A DNA stretch of 64,000 bases from Roseibium aquae (lineage in GTDB: Bacteria > Pseudomonadota > Alphaproteobacteria > Rhizobiales > Stappiaceae), in the NCBI RefSeq assembly GCF_008711285.1, contig NZ_VXDC01000007.1, forward strand, positions 124,001 to 188,000, in the 5' to 3' direction. Each line of letters begins with the position of its first letter. Position 1 is the stretch's first letter. The notes under the pieces are model-generated. The model ran no database searches and had not been told where the DNA came from. It saw only the letters and a list, made by a program, of their open reading frames with translations. Both the position numbers and the translations under genes were made by a program. Shown here in pieces: positions 6,894 through 16,539 of the stretch.

Positions 6894-8348
6894 TCAGGTC
6901 CTTTCATCGCTGGTCGCGGATGGAGAGGACGCTGCGGCATCCCCGGTCGTGTCGCTCGGCATTCGCAGGTAGCCGATGACCTTGGTCGGGCCGAGATAGG
7001 TGTTCGCGGCATCGAGCACGTCACCCTCGGACACGGCCATGATGCGCTGCGGCCAGGTCTTCACGTCCTCGATCGTTGACCCGGTCGTCAGGGCGCTTCC
7101 GAAGATCCGGGCAAGCGTGGTTTGGCTATCCTGCGCGTAAACGGCATCGGCGATCATGTTCCGCTGGGCGCGGGCCAGTGTTTCGGCCGATATGCCGGTG
7201 TCCAGGAATTCGGCCAACACCGTCTCGATGGCGGCCTCGAGCGTCTCGAGCGAAACGCCTGGCCGGGGCGTCGCGTAAACACCGAACCGCCCATCGTTCA
7301 AGGCGCTGCTTTGATAGTAGCTGCCGGCGTTGATGGCCAGTTTCTGGTCGAGCACGAGCGCCTTGTAGAGCGCGCTGTTGGTGCTGCCCCCAAGCGCATA
7401 GGACACAACGTCCAGCGCTTCCGCAGTTCCGGGATCCCCAGTTGCCGAACTGGGCACGATCCAGATCATGCTGAGACTTTCCTGCCGCACGCGCGGATCC
7501 TCGAGTTCCGCCCGGCGCACGCCTTGCAGGGGCGGTTCGGCCGGACGAACGCGCGTTCCCGGCTCGGCCCGGCGCGGCACTTGCCCGTAGGTCTGCTCGG
7601 CAAGGGCAACGACCTGTTCTGCGTCAATGTCGCCGGCCACGACGAGGATGGCATTGTTCGGCGTGTAGAACCGGTCATAAAACGCAAAGGCTTCCTCGCG
7701 GCCCAGGGCCTCGATTTCGCTTTCCCAGCCGATGACCGGCGATCCGTAGGGATGATTGACGAAGGTGATCGCGTTCATCATCTCGTGCAGCCGCGATGAC
7801 GGGCTGCTGTCCACGCGCTGGCGCCGCTCTTCCAGAACGACATCGCGCTCGGGAGCGACGACCTCGTCGTTGAGCACCAGGTTTTGCATCCGGTCGGCTT
7901 CCATCTCCATCATGGTGGGCAGGTGTTCTTTGCTCACACGCTGGAAATAGGCCGTGAAATCGAGGCTCGTGAAGGCGTTTTCCTGCCCGCCGATCTCCGC
8001 GACCGTTTTTGAGAACGCCCCGTCGGGATTGTTTTCCGTGCCCTTGAACATCAGGTGTTCGAGGAAATGGGCTATGCCCGACTGGCCGGGCAATTCATCC
8101 GCCGATCCGGCCTTGTACCAGATCATATGGGTGACCACAGGAGCGCGTCTGTCCGGGATCACAACGATCTGAAGCCCATTGTCCAGCGTGTGGTGTGACA
8201 GGCCGGGCGCGAATTCCAACGCTGCCAGGGATTCGGGCGGCTTGGGCGTCTCGGAAGCTGTTGCCGTTCCGGCGAACAGGCCGGCGGCCAGCAGGCCACC
8301 GATCGCAGCAGCTCTCAGCTGTTTTCTCGTTTGAGGAAAATTTGGCAC
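6894..8348 (-). CDS. M16 family zinc protease, catalytic subunit
   Basis: A 484-residue secreted peptidase. The signal peptide (about 10-33) ends TATASE. The zinc-binding motif His-Phe-Leu-Glu-His is present (about 94-98, in AHFLEHLMFKGT), followed by the usual ENAFTSLDFTAY and a downstream acidic helix (MEADRM) that should supply the third ligand. Translation starts at a GTG with AAAGGAG six bases upstream. The non-catalytic partner follows after two bases. Just upstream is a lipoprotein gene ended by a strong terminator, so this pair probably has its own promoter in the 200-base gap. Substrates are not evident. Confidence 0.92.
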   Translation of the reverse strand: MPNFPQTRKQLRAAAIGGLLAAGLFAGTATASETPKPPESLAALEFAPGLSHHTLDNGLQIVVIPDRRAPVVTHMIWYKAGSADELPGQSGIAHFLEHLMFKGTENNPDGAFSKTVAEIGGQENAFTSLDFTAYFQRVSKEHLPTMMEMEADRMQNLVLNDEVVAPERDVVLEERRQRVDSSPSSRLHEMMNAITFVNHPYGSPVIGWESEIEALGREEAFAFYDRFYTPNNAILVVAGDIDAEQVVALAEQTYGQVPRRAEPGTRVRPAEPPLQGVRRAELEDPRVRQESLSMIWIVPSSATGDPGTAEALDVVSYALGGSTNSALYKALVLDQKLAINAGSYYQSSALNDGRFGVYATPRPGVSLETLEAAIETVLAEFLDTGISAETLARAQRNMIADAVYAQDSQTTLARIFGSALTTGSTIEDVKTWPQRIMAVSEGDVLDAANTYLGPTKVIGYLRMPSDTTGDAAASSPSATSDERT

Positions 8349-8480
8349 GAAGCGCTCCTTTGGTATGGGCGTCAGCGTTGGCTTACGGAAAGACCATATG
8401 GTGACTGATATAGGTCGAAAGCCGAAAGCGTCCCATTAAATCTTCGTCACTTTTGCACCGGTTCCGCAGCGGGAAACACG

Positions 8481-8507
8481 GAAAAACCGGGTGTGGGGCA
8501 CCCGGTT
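8481..8507 (-). terminator. Intrinsic terminator after the lipoprotein gene
   Basis: On the minus strand AACCGGGTG and CACCCGGTT form a perfect nine-base stem around a five-base loop and run directly into a T-run. It lies about 45 bases past the stop of the lipoprotein gene. Confidence 0.85.
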
Positions 8508-8551
8508 CCTCATAGTTCTTACCGCGGCGCAGGGCAGCGTTGGCGCGCCGG

Positions 8552-9238
8552 TCAGCAATCCGACCGGCCGGCCTCGAGGCAACGCATGTCTATGAGGGCC
8601 CCCGACATCGGATCTTCCGCATCCTTCATCCGCTGCTTCTCGGCTGCTTTGACGTCCGTGGGAAACGGAGCATTCGCCGAAGGCTCGTTGTAGGCGGTGG
8701 GCGGTTCAGTCAGATACCGGCGCTGCAGACGGGCCGTCGGTGTTTCGGCTTCGCCCGATGACAGCGAATGTCCGCGGCCCTGCAGCTCCTCGGGTGTCAT
8801 GTGGGCGCCATCGGCCAATTCACGCTGCCGTTGGGTTTGACGGTCGGACGGCCTGTCCACGCCGGTCAGCGTAAATCCGCGCATTTGCTCCGGCGACAGA
8901 GGCTGATTGCTGCGGTTGGCATTGGCATAGAGCGCTCTGAGTTCTTCAATCTCCGGGTTCTTCCCGGCATTTGGCCAATTCTCGGAGCCGGCGCCCGCCG
9001 TTTGCGTTTCGGGAGGGGGCAGGTTCGACTTGTCAGCCGGCATGGCCAGGGGCGCGCGCGGCTTGTAGTCGATCGGTTTTTCGTTCGGATCGATGGCGCC
9101 GAGCCCTTGCATGATGCGGTTGACGGCGGCTGTATCGGGCGCCTGCATGGTGCCATCGGCTGCCTGGCAGGCCGCGAGAAGGCCGCCCGCGAGGGTCAGA
9201 AGAACGATTTTTGAGGCGATCGATTTTGTCCGCTGCAC
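8552..9238 (-). CDS. Lipoprotein, probable DUF3035 (BamF-like)
   Basis: About 228 residues. The start is a GTG with AAGGAG six bases upstream, giving MQRTKSIASKIVLLTLAGG and a lipobox LLAAC, so Cys is the lipidated first residue. A longer in-frame start exists at 9286 but lacks a ribosome site. The mature part is Pro/Asn/Gln-rich; the stretch RAPLAMPADKSNLPPP resembles the start of DUF3035 proteins, a family linked to the outer-membrane assembly machinery in some alphaproteobacteria. The order lspA, this gene, M16, M16 is the order I recall for DUF3035 loci, which supports but does not prove the match. It ends ALIDMRCLEAGRSDC. Confidence 0.6.
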   Translation of the reverse strand: MQRTKSIASKIVLLTLAGGLLAACQAADGTMQAPDTAAVNRIMQGLGAIDPNEKPIDYKPRAPLAMPADKSNLPPPETQTAGAGSENWPNAGKNPEIEELRALYANANRSNQPLSPEQMRGFTLTGVDRPSDRQTQRQRELADGAHMTPEELQGRGHSLSSGEAETPTARLQRRYLTEPPTAYNEPSANAPFPTDVKAAEKQRMKDAEDPMSGALIDMRCLEAGRSDC

Positions 9239-9300
9239 AGCAGACTCCTTAAACTCTGGCCGAATGTTGCTCTGGCTGTAACACACATCGCAACCAAACG

Positions 9301-9858
9301 CTATTTTGCGGCGGAATTGGGACCGGGCCTGAAGCTGTCGATCAAAAGGCCGATGACCCCGGACACAATCCAGACATCGGCCAGGTTGAACACGTACCAG
9401 GAGAAGGTTCCCACGTGAAAGTGAACGAAATCAACCACCGCGCCATAGACGAGGCGGTCGATGCCGTTGCCGAGCGCACCGCCGATGACCAGAGCCAGGG
9501 CCAGGGCGACAAACCGGTCTGAAACGCGGGTGGACCAGACCCAAAGGGCAAGGGTCGCGGCAACCGTCACGCAAACGAGAAGCCAGCGGCCAAGGTCACT
9601 GTCCTGTTGGAACAAGCCGTAGGATATGCCGCGGTTCCAAACCAGCACGATGTCGAGGACGGGCAACACGCGATAGGGTCCCGTCATCCCCAGATCCACG
9701 ACGTGCAAAAGCCACAGCTTGGTGGCCTGATCGATCAAAAGACCGATCAAGGCCACGACGGCAACGAACCGGCTCAACGAACCCCAAAGCCAGACGTTTC
9801 CGTCCGCCTGCTCTTCGCGCCCTGGCTCCATCGATGTGTCGTTCTCCCGCTGTGTCAT
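9301..9858 (-). CDS. lspA: Lipoprotein signal peptidase (signal peptidase II)
   Basis: A 185-residue inner-membrane aspartyl protease that cuts the signal peptide of lipid-modified prolipoproteins. It has four membrane helices and the family motifs [32 protein letters not shown] (catalytic Asp about 143) and FNLADVWI (catalytic Asp about 161). The N-terminus is extended by about 25 polar residues. The start ATG overlaps the ileS stop by four bases, the classic ileS-lspA coupling. The gene downstream encodes a lipoprotein, a plausible substrate. Confidence 0.96.
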   Translation of the reverse strand: MTQRENDTSMEPGREEQADGNVWLWGSLSRFVAVVALIGLLIDQATKLWLLHVVDLGMTGPYRVLPVLDIVLVWNRGISYGLFQQDSDLGRWLLVCVTVAATLALWVWSTRVSDRFVALALALVIGGALGNGIDRLVYGAVVDFVHFHVGTFSWYVFNLADVWIVSGVIGLLIDSFRPGPNSAAK

Positions 9859-12815
9859 GCGGCGGCGTGCGCCGAATCCCAGATGCGCAAGGCTTCGGCA
9901 TCGCGAAGCGTCACGTCAGGGTAATCCGGATCCGTGCCGACTTCCGGAAGAATTTTCCAGGAACGCGCGCACTTCCGGCCGTCCGCCAGTCCGGGAACCA
10001 CGGCGACATGCGCCGTATCCCCGAGTGTGAAGGCGCTGTCGGGGGCCGGGTCCGCGGTGACCGTCAGTTGGCTGGTGATGCAGATATCGGCCATGTCCCG
10101 GCCTTCCAAGGCGGCCATCAGCGCGGGATCGGTGACATGCACCACCGGGTGCGCTTCGAGGGAGGCACCGATCCGCTTGTCGCGGCGCTCGATTTCCAGC
10201 GCGCCCAGAACGACCCGCCGGACCTTGCGGATCTTCTCCCATTTGTCCGCCAGCTCCGGATCGGCCCAGTCGGCCGGGACTTGCGGGAATTGCTGCAAGT
10301 GAACAGATGTGGCCTGTCCATGACGCGACCACCACGCTTCCTCCATGGTGAAGGGCAGCATCGGGGCCAGCCAGGTGACCAGACAGTTGAACAGCTTGTC
10401 GATGACGATCAGCGCTGAACGGCGCCGGATGGACGAGGGCGGGTCGCAGTAGAGCGCGTCCTTGCGGATGTCGAAGTAGAAGGCGGACAGGTCAACGGTC
10501 ATGAAGTTGAACAGGTGATGGGAGATCCGCTTGTAGTCGTAGTCCCAATAGGCCTTGCGGACCATCGCATCGAGTTCCGTCAGCCGGTGCAGCATCAACC
10601 GCTCCAGTTCCGGCATGTCGGCGAACGGAACGTCATCGCCCGGCGCGTGGGCCAGGGACCCCAGCATCCAGCGCAGGGTGTTGCGCAGCTTCCGGTAGCT
10701 GTCGACGCTTGTCTTGATGATTTCAGCGCCAAGCCTCTGGTCTTCCCAGTAGTCGGTGGACGCCACCCAAAGGCGCAGGATATCGGCGCCGTACTGTTTG
10801 ATTATGTCTTGCGGAAACACCTGGTTGCCCAGGGATTTGGACATCTTGCGGCCGTCCTCGGCCATCGTGAAACCGTGGGTCAGGACGGCATCGTAAGGCG
10901 CGTGTCCGCGTGTTCCGCAGCTTTCCAGCAGCGAGGAATGGAACCAGCCGCGGTGCTGGTCCGAGCCTTCCAGATAAAGCACATAATCCTCGCCGCCCGC
11001 GCCCTTGCGGTTGGGGTTGAGGTCGTCGCGCTGCTCCAGGCAGAAGGCATGTGTCGATCCCGAATCGAACCAAACGTCGAGAATGTCCGTCACCATGTCC
11101 CAGTCGTCCGGGTTGTGGCCGTTTCCAAGGAACCGCTCCTTGGCGCCCCCGGCGAACCAGGCGTCGGCCCCTTCGGCGGTGAAGGCCTCGAAAATCCGCC
11201 GGTTGACCTGTTCGTCCTTCAAGATCTCGCCACTGTCCTTGTGGACGAAAACGGTGATCGGCACCCCCCACGCCCGCTGGCGCGAGAGCACCCAATCGGG
11301 CCGGTTCTCAATCATCGACCGCAGACGGTTCTGCCCGGCGCCCGGAACGAAGCGGGTTGTGTCGATCGCGGTCAGCGCCCGGCTGCGCAAGGTGTCGCCC
11401 GCGCCGCCGATCTCCTTGTCCATATACACGAACCACTGCGGCGTGTTGCGGAAGATGATCGGCTTCTTCGAGCGCCACGAATGCGGATATTGGTGCTTCA
11501 GGCGGCCGAGACCGATCAAGGCGCCGGCGTCCTTCAAAAACTCGATATTGGCCTTGTTGGCCGTGCCCTTCTCCCCCTTGTGGGTGATGACCTGATGGCC
11601 GTCGAGGCCCGGCGCGTCCTTGGTATAAAAGCCGTCGTCGGAAACGGTGAAGGGAATGGCCGTATCGATGCCGCGCGCTTCAAGATCGCGCGCGTTCGCC
11701 ATCCAGATTTCGAAGTCGTCGACGCCGTGCCCCGGCGCGGTATGAACGAATCCGGTACCGGCGTCGTCCGTGACATGGTCGCCGTCGAGCAGCGGCACGT
11801 CGAACTGATAGCCGCCCAGATCCAGATCCCGGTAGGGATGGGCGAGGGTGAGGGCGGCCAGTTCTTCCGGTGCGAGCGGGCGAACCAGCGTGAAATCCTC
11901 GATCCTTGCGTTCTTGAAAACATCGCCGGCCAGCGCATCCGCGAGGATCAGCAGATCGCCTTTCTGCACCCAATTGTCGCCGGGAAGCCTGTCCTGGGTG
12001 ACTTCGTAAAGACCGTAGCTGATCTTTGATGAATAGCTGACAGCGCGGTTGCCCGGAATGGTCCAGGGTGTCGTCGTCCAGATGACCACCGACGCATCGA
12101 GCAGCTGTTCGGCCGCGGCCTCATCGGTGCCACCGGCTTCCATGACCGGAAACTTCACCCAGATCTGGTCGGACTGATAGTCGTGATATTCGATCTCGGC
12201 CTCGGCGAGCGCCGTCTTTTCCACCACCGACCACATGACCGGTTTGGAGCCGCGATAGAGCTGGCCGGTCATGGCGAACTTCATCAGTTCGCTGGCGATG
12301 ATCGCTTCGCTGTCGAACCGCATGGTGAGATAGGGATTGTCCCAGTCGCCCTCGATGCCGAGCCGCTTGAACTCCTCGCGCTGCACATCGATCCAGTGCT
12401 CGGCGAACTCCCGGCATTCCTTGCGGAACTCGTTGATCGGCACCTCGTCCTTGTTCTTGCCCTTGGCCCGATATTGCTCCTCGATCTTCCATTCGATGGG
12501 CAGCCCGTGACAGTCCCACCCGGGCACATAGTTGCTGTCATAGCCCAGCATCTGCATGGACCGGGTGACCATGTCCTTCAGAGTCTTGTTCAGTGCATGG
12601 CCGATATGGATATGGCCGTTCGCATAGGGGGGGCCGTCATGCAGGATAAATTTCGTTCTGCCGGCGGATTGGGCGCGCAGTTTCTTGTAGAGCTGCATCT
12701 CCTGCCAGACCGCCATGATTTCCGGTTCCTTCTTGGGCAGGCCGGCCCGCATCGGAAATTCGGTTTTTGGCAGGTTCAGGGTTTCGGAATAGTCGCGGGA
12801 AGTGGTTTCGGTCAT
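9855..12815 (-). CDS. ileS: Isoleucyl-tRNA synthetase
   Basis: A class Ia aminoacyl-tRNA synthetase of about 986 residues that charges tRNA-Ile and edits valine. The HIGH-type motif is in [16 protein letters not shown] near the start and the KMSKS motif is intact in KMSKSLGN. The [13 protein letters not shown] segment of the editing domain and the LDVWFDSG block are present. I start it at the ATG at 12815, giving [20 protein letters not shown]. The frame is open to a TTG at 12866 whose extra 17 residues look unconserved. The C-terminus has no zinc-finger Cys cluster. lspA follows with a four-base overlap. Confidence 0.97.
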   Translation of the reverse strand: MTETTSRDYSETLNLPKTEFPMRAGLPKKEPEIMAVWQEMQLYKKLRAQSAGRTKFILHDGPPYANGHIHIGHALNKTLKDMVTRSMQMLGYDSNYVPGWDCHGLPIEWKIEEQYRAKGKNKDEVPINEFRKECREFAEHWIDVQREEFKRLGIEGDWDNPYLTMRFDSEAIIASELMKFAMTGQLYRGSKPVMWSVVEKTALAEAEIEYHDYQSDQIWVKFPVMEAGGTDEAAAEQLLDASVVIWTTTPWTIPGNRAVSYSSKISYGLYEVTQDRLPGDNWVQKGDLLILADALAGDVFKNARIEDFTLVRPLAPEELAALTLAHPYRDLDLGGYQFDVPLLDGDHVTDDAGTGFVHTAPGHGVDDFEIWMANARDLEARGIDTAIPFTVSDDGFYTKDAPGLDGHQVITHKGEKGTANKANIEFLKDAGALIGLGRLKHQYPHSWRSKKPIIFRNTPQWFVYMDKEIGGAGDTLRSRALTAIDTTRFVPGAGQNRLRSMIENRPDWVLSRQRAWGVPITVFVHKDSGEILKDEQVNRRIFEAFTAEGADAWFAGGAKERFLGNGHNPDDWDMVTDILDVWFDSGSTHAFCLEQRDDLNPNRKGAGGEDYVLYLEGSDQHRGWFHSSLLESCGTRGHAPYDAVLTHGFTMAEDGRKMSKSLGNQVFPQDIIKQYGADILRLWVASTDYWEDQRLGAEIIKTSVDSYRKLRNTLRWMLGSLAHAPGDDVPFADMPELERLMLHRLTELDAMVRKAYWDYDYKRISHHLFNFMTVDLSAFYFDIRKDALYCDPPSSIRRRSALIVIDKLFNCLVTWLAPMLPFTMEEAWWSRHGQATSVHLQQFPQVPADWADPELADKWEKIRKVRRVVLGALEIERRDKRIGASLEAHPVVHVTDPALMAALEGRDMADICITSQLTVTADPAPDSAFTLGDTAHVAVVPGLADGRKCARSWKILPEVGTDPDYPDVTLRDAEALRIWDSAHAAA

Positions 12816-13163
12816 CGCTTCGTCGGATCCGTTCGCAAATGCGCCAATGCTGGCGTCATCAGACAATCTGTCGTGGAATACAAGGGGCGGGCGGTCCGCC
12901 AGTCAATCAATCCCGGTCCTCGGCGCCGCGCGCATGGGCGTCAGCCGACGGCCGGGCTCATAATTCGAATGGCAGGAGCGCGCAAGATCGTCGCTTTGGG
13001 TGCAAAGTCCAGCATGCGCGGTGATGTAGCAGGCTCTCGCGCTTGAATAAAGACTTCTGTCGCGCTGCACCCGCCGCCAAGGCCGATGTCCCGTGCATGG
13101 CCGTCAGACAGTGGCCGGCCAAAACCTGGTGTGCCGGGCGTCCGCCCGGTTGAGACAGGTACG
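12816..13163. other. Gene-free gap between ribF and ileS
   Basis: Both flanking genes are on the minus strand, so this gap holds the end of the ribF transcript and the ileS promoter. The only clear feature is a short perfect inverted repeat at 13134-13149. I see no T-box-like leader and no small gene. Confidence 0.45.
13134..13149 (-). terminator. Hairpin after ribF
   Basis: CCGGGCG and CGCCCGG, separated by two bases, lie about 15 bases beyond the ribF stop. A T-rich stretch (GGTTTTGG) follows some nine bases later, so this is a weak candidate for the end of the ribF transcript. Confidence 0.35.
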
Positions 13164-14174
13164 CTAGGGGCAGACCGCTTCTTCATCGAACAGCAGGGCG
13201 TGATCCAGATCCGACAGCGGACGCAGATCGCCAAGGGCGGCGCGCGCTTCGAGACTGTCGCGATCCATCTGTGCGACAAGGGCTTGCGCACTGTCGAATT
13301 TTCCCTCGCTGCGCAGGAAGGTCACGATGTGCACCGTGAGGGTCTTGCCGTACAGATCGCCGGAAAAATCGAACAGGAACACTTCCAGGAGGGGCGCGCC
13401 ATTGTCGAAAGTCGGGCGGCGGCCGAAGCTGGCGACACCGTCATGCAATGTCCCGTCAACCCGCACCTTGACGGCATAGATCCCGTGTTTGAGGGGGCAG
13501 TTGTCGGCGAGCCGGAGATTGGCGGTCGGATAGCCGAGATCCCGTCCCCGCTTGTCGCCGTGACGCACTTCGGTTTCGACAAACCAGCGGTACCCGAGCA
13601 GCGCGTTGGCCTCGGTCACATCGCCCGCGGCGAGCCGGTCGCGGATCCGCGAGGACGAAACGACCTGATGACCCTCGTCTTCTTCCCTGCCGACAATCTC
13701 GACGTCGAATGCGTGTGTCCTACCCGATTGCATGAGAAACTCCGGTGTCCCGCCCCGGGCTTTTCCGAAATGGAAGTCATAGCCGGTGACGGCCGCCTGG
13801 ATCTTCAACTGCGACAGCAGGATATCTTTCACAAACGCGTCGGCTTCAATGCTTGAAAACTCGCGGGTGAAAGCCAGTTCAAGCACGCCATCGAGGCCGC
13901 ACAGGTGCAACACCTTCGCTTTCTGACCGGCCGGGGTCAGCCGGAAAACCGGAGCGGCCGGATTGAAGAAACTGCGCGGATGGGGCTCGAAAGTGAGGGC
14001 AAAGACCGGAAGCCCTTTTTCCTTTCCCATGCGCAGCGCCGCACCGAGAACCGCGCGGTGGCCGCGATGGACGCCATCGAAATTGCCAATCGCGACGACC
14101 CCATGTTGAAGCGTGGCGGGAAAGTCGGCCATGCACTTGATGCGCTGAAAGCCGGGCAGGGGGGCAAGAGGCAT
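13164..14174 (-). CDS. ribF: Bifunctional riboflavin kinase / FAD synthetase
   Basis: A 336-residue cytosolic enzyme that phosphorylates riboflavin to FMN and adenylates FMN to FAD. The N-terminal FAD synthetase half has the nucleotidyltransferase motif GNFDGVHRGH (about 31-40) and the later SSSRIRDRLAAGDV. The C-terminal riboflavin kinase half has GRDLGYPTANL, HGIYAVKV and LEVFLFDFSGDLYG. The length is typical. The ATG has AAGG nine bases upstream. It lies upstream of ileS in the same direction, as in many proteobacteria, but a 300-base gap and a hairpin separate them. Confidence 0.96.
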   Translation of the reverse strand: MPLAPLPGFQRIKCMADFPATLQHGVVAIGNFDGVHRGHRAVLGAALRMGKEKGLPVFALTFEPHPRSFFNPAAPVFRLTPAGQKAKVLHLCGLDGVLELAFTREFSSIEADAFVKDILLSQLKIQAAVTGYDFHFGKARGGTPEFLMQSGRTHAFDVEIVGREEDEGHQVVSSSRIRDRLAAGDVTEANALLGYRWFVETEVRHGDKRGRDLGYPTANLRLADNCPLKHGIYAVKVRVDGTLHDGVASFGRRPTFDNGAPLLEVFLFDFSGDLYGKTLTVHIVTFLRSEGKFDSAQALVAQMDRDSLEARAALGDLRPLSDLDHALLFDEEAVCP

Positions 14175-14430
14175 TCAATCGAACCTTTTGGCGGTGGCGT
14201 CCGCCGTCCTGGCCGGTGTGTGAACGCGGCGGCCGAACGAACGCTCCGAAGTCGTCAATCTTATCCTGATAGATACGGGACGGCCGGACCCTGCCGTCAA
14301 CGCCGGGAAAGGTCAAGACGGGGAAGATCAGGACACGGGCGAAAGGACGGATCTGAGGGCAGCGCCGGGCCGCGCTGCCGGTCCGGACGTGTTTGCGCCC
14401 TTTTGTCGCCCCTTCGACCGTCCTGCGGGG

Positions 14431-14883
14431 TCAAAGACCGGACCGGTCTTCGTCCCGGCCGGGAACCTTGACGGTGGCCTCGCCTTCCAAAACGGCCGTG
14501 TCGCCCACCTGGCACAGGCAAGACAAGCGGGCGCGCTTGCCCTTCTCCATGAGTTCTTCGACCGTGACGGTGACGACAACTTCGTCTCCAATCCGCACCG
14601 GGGCCTTGAAGTTGAGCGTTTGCGACAGGTAGATCGCGCCCGGTCCGGGCAAACGGGTGCCCAGAACGGCAGATATGAGGCTTGCGGTGTAAAGCCCGTG
14701 GGCGATCCGCGTTTTGAAAGGGGTCCGTGCGGCAAAGTGTTCGGAAAGATGAATCGGATTGCGGTCCCCGGAGACTTCGGCGAAGCCGATCACGTCGGAT
14801 GAACTGACCACTTTGACCAGGCGTTCGCTCATGCCCACTTCAAGATCTTCAAAGCATAACTTTTGCAGCTCCAGAATGGCCAT
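14431..14883 (-). CDS. MaoC-family (R)-specific enoyl-CoA hydratase
   Basis: A 150-residue single hot-dog-fold protein. The hydratase-2 motif is present in FAEVSGDRNPIHLSEHFA, with the catalytic Asp and His, followed by RIAHGLYTASLISAVLG. Enzymes of this family add water to trans-2-enoyl-CoA to give (R)-3-hydroxyacyl-CoA, which feeds PHA synthesis or fatty acid breakdown; the exact substrate cannot be read from the sequence. It is shorter than dual-domain MaoC proteins. The gene stands alone on the minus strand between ribF and cheY. Confidence 0.88.
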   Translation of the reverse strand: MAILELQKLCFEDLEVGMSERLVKVVSSSDVIGFAEVSGDRNPIHLSEHFAARTPFKTRIAHGLYTASLISAVLGTRLPGPGAIYLSQTLNFKAPVRIGDEVVVTVTVEELMEKGKRARLSCLCQVGDTAVLEGEATVKVPGRDEDRSGL

Positions 14884-15122
14884 TGACCCTCGGTCCCCGT
14901 TTTTCGACTGCGGTTGAAGCTACGCATTGTGCTGGTAAACGGCAATTAGGCTTTCGGTGGACAAATTCGGCCCGTTATTAACGGTCTTTTCAGGGGGATA
15001 GCATAAAGTCGTTCAGGAGTGGGGAGGCGGGAACACGAAAGTGTCTCTCTCCTTATAACTGTCAGATCGCGTCTCCGCGGCCCAAGGCCAAGGGCCGCGC
15101 AAGTGACTGTATGGAGTAGACA

Positions 15123-15506
15123 ATGGCCCTTGATCTATCAATGCCGGTCCTCGTTGTCGATGACTACAAGACAATGATTCGGATTATTCGCAACCTGTTG
15201 AAGCAGCTGGGTTTCGAAGACATCGATGATGCTGCGGACGGTACCGAGGCGCTGGAGAAGATGAAACAGCGCCGTTATGGGCTGGTCATTTCCGATTGGA
15301 ACATGGAGCCGATGACCGGATACGAGCTTTTGAAGCAGGTTCGTGCCGATTCGGGCCTCAGCAAGACGCCGTTCATCATGGTCACGGCCGAATCCAAGAC
15401 CGAAAACGTCATTGCCGCGAAAAAGGCTGGCGTGAACAACTACATCGTGAAGCCGTTCAACGCCCAGACCCTCAAGGGCAAGATTGAAGCGGTGTTTTCC
15501 GACTAA
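15123..15506 (+). CDS. cheY: Chemotaxis response regulator CheY
   Basis: A 127-residue single-domain receiver. All phosphorylation residues are present: the acid pair Asp13-Asp14 in VVDDYKTM, phospho-acceptor Asp58 in ISDWNMEPMTG, Thr88 in MVTAE, and Lys110 in IVKPF. ISDWNM and GYELLKQVR resemble enteric CheY more than a general regulator. It should carry the signal from the chemoreceptor kinase to the flagellar switch. GGAG lies six bases before the ATG. CheZ, its phosphatase, is encoded about 270 bases downstream. No cheA, cheW or receptor gene is in the window. Confidence 0.93.
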   Translation: MALDLSMPVLVVDDYKTMIRIIRNLLKQLGFEDIDDAADGTEALEKMKQRRYGLVISDWNMEPMTGYELLKQVRADSGLSKTPFIMVTAESKTENVIAAKKAGVNNYIVKPFNAQTLKGKIEAVFSD

Positions 15507-15778
15507 CCAGCGCTTGGATACCGGCGGTTGGCAATGGGGACTGCCCACCGCCCGTTTTCCTCGGCGTTGCCGGAGCATTCGGGTCCATCGCAAACCCGGA
15601 ACTTTTCGGGAACATGGATCCTGTGATTGGAGCGCCGGCGTTATGAGCGACGCTCGGCGGACGCTCTCATATCTGGATTCCGATCAGCGCGCGGAAAAAG
15701 GCCGGTTGCGGCTTGTCGCCCGCTGATCCGGTACCGTTGCGCGCGCGGAGCAGCCGACGGATGTAAGGGGTGGGGAAT

Positions 15779-16453
15779 ATGACGCAGATTACCAAGGACA
15801 ATGTGGCCAACATCGTCGCTTTCCTGGAGGAAAACAAGAACAAGGGCGGTGATGTTTCCCTGACCGATGTGATGCATCTGGCGGAAATGATGTCCGGGTC
15901 GATGCACGAATTTCTGTCCAAGGTTCAGCCTGCGATCACCGAGGAACTCACGGCGATCGCGCGCGAGATCAGTTCCATGAAGCAGGAAATCGCCCAGCTT
16001 CAAGCCAAGGACATGACCTCCAATCGCATTCCGGACGCCGGCCGGGAACTCGACGCGATCGTCGAGGCGACGGAAGACGCGACCAATACCATCATGGAAG
16101 CGGCCGAGGAAATCATGAGCGCGGACCCGACCAATTTCGCGGCCTATCATGAACTCGTCAACGGCAAGATGATCGCCATTTTCGAAGCCTGCACGTTCCA
16201 GGACATTACCGGACAGCGCATTTCGAAAGTTGTTTCCACGCTGAACTACATCGACCAGCGTGTGTCCGACTTCGTGGCGCGCCTCCGCATTCCGGACGGT
16301 TTCGAAGCCCCGGTCGAGGAAACCGCCGAGGAACGCCGCAAGCGCGAGCTGATCCTTCACGGTCCGCAAATGACTGGAGAAGGCGTATCCCAGAACGATG
16401 TGGATGCGATGTTCCCGGATTCCCAATCGGAAATCGACAAGCTCTTCGACTGA
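15779..16453 (+). CDS. cheZ: CheY-phosphate phosphatase CheZ
   Basis: About 224 residues, almost all helical with long amphipathic stretches, as expected for the CheZ four-helix bundle dimer. The catalytic signature is in CTFQDITGQRISKVV, where Asp and the Gln four residues on match the pair that orders water for CheY dephosphorylation. The acidic tail FPDSQSEIDKLFD matches the C-terminal helix with which CheZ grips CheY. I start it at the ATG at 15779 with AAGGGG eight bases upstream; a GTG at 15770 is in the same frame. CheZ is not universal among alphaproteobacteria, many of which use a CheY phosphate sink instead. Confidence 0.88.
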   Translation: MTQITKDNVANIVAFLEENKNKGGDVSLTDVMHLAEMMSGSMHEFLSKVQPAITEELTAIAREISSMKQEIAQLQAKDMTSNRIPDAGRELDAIVEATEDATNTIMEAAEEIMSADPTNFAAYHELVNGKMIAIFEACTFQDITGQRISKVVSTLNYIDQRVSDFVARLRIPDGFEAPVEETAEERRKRELILHGPQMTGEGVSQNDVDAMFPDSQSEIDKLFD

Positions 16454-16539
16454 CGCCCTTCATTCAGGCGGACGGAAAAAAGATCATCTGTCCGTGCGGT
16501 CTTGCCCGTGCGGGCTTTGGGACCCGGCTGATCCTTGTG

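Noticed and set aside
10515-12029. A 504-codon frame on the plus strand
   Set aside because: It is a mirror frame of ileS, whose motifs are intact on the other strand.
12816-12866. TTG-initiated N-terminal extension of ileS
   Set aside because: The added 17 residues are not like the start of the family and the ATG at 12815 fits known proteins better.
16504-16520. GCCCG-CGGGC foldback between cheZ and the HAD gene
   Set aside because: The arms are five bases with a two-base gap and no U-run; too weak to call a terminator.
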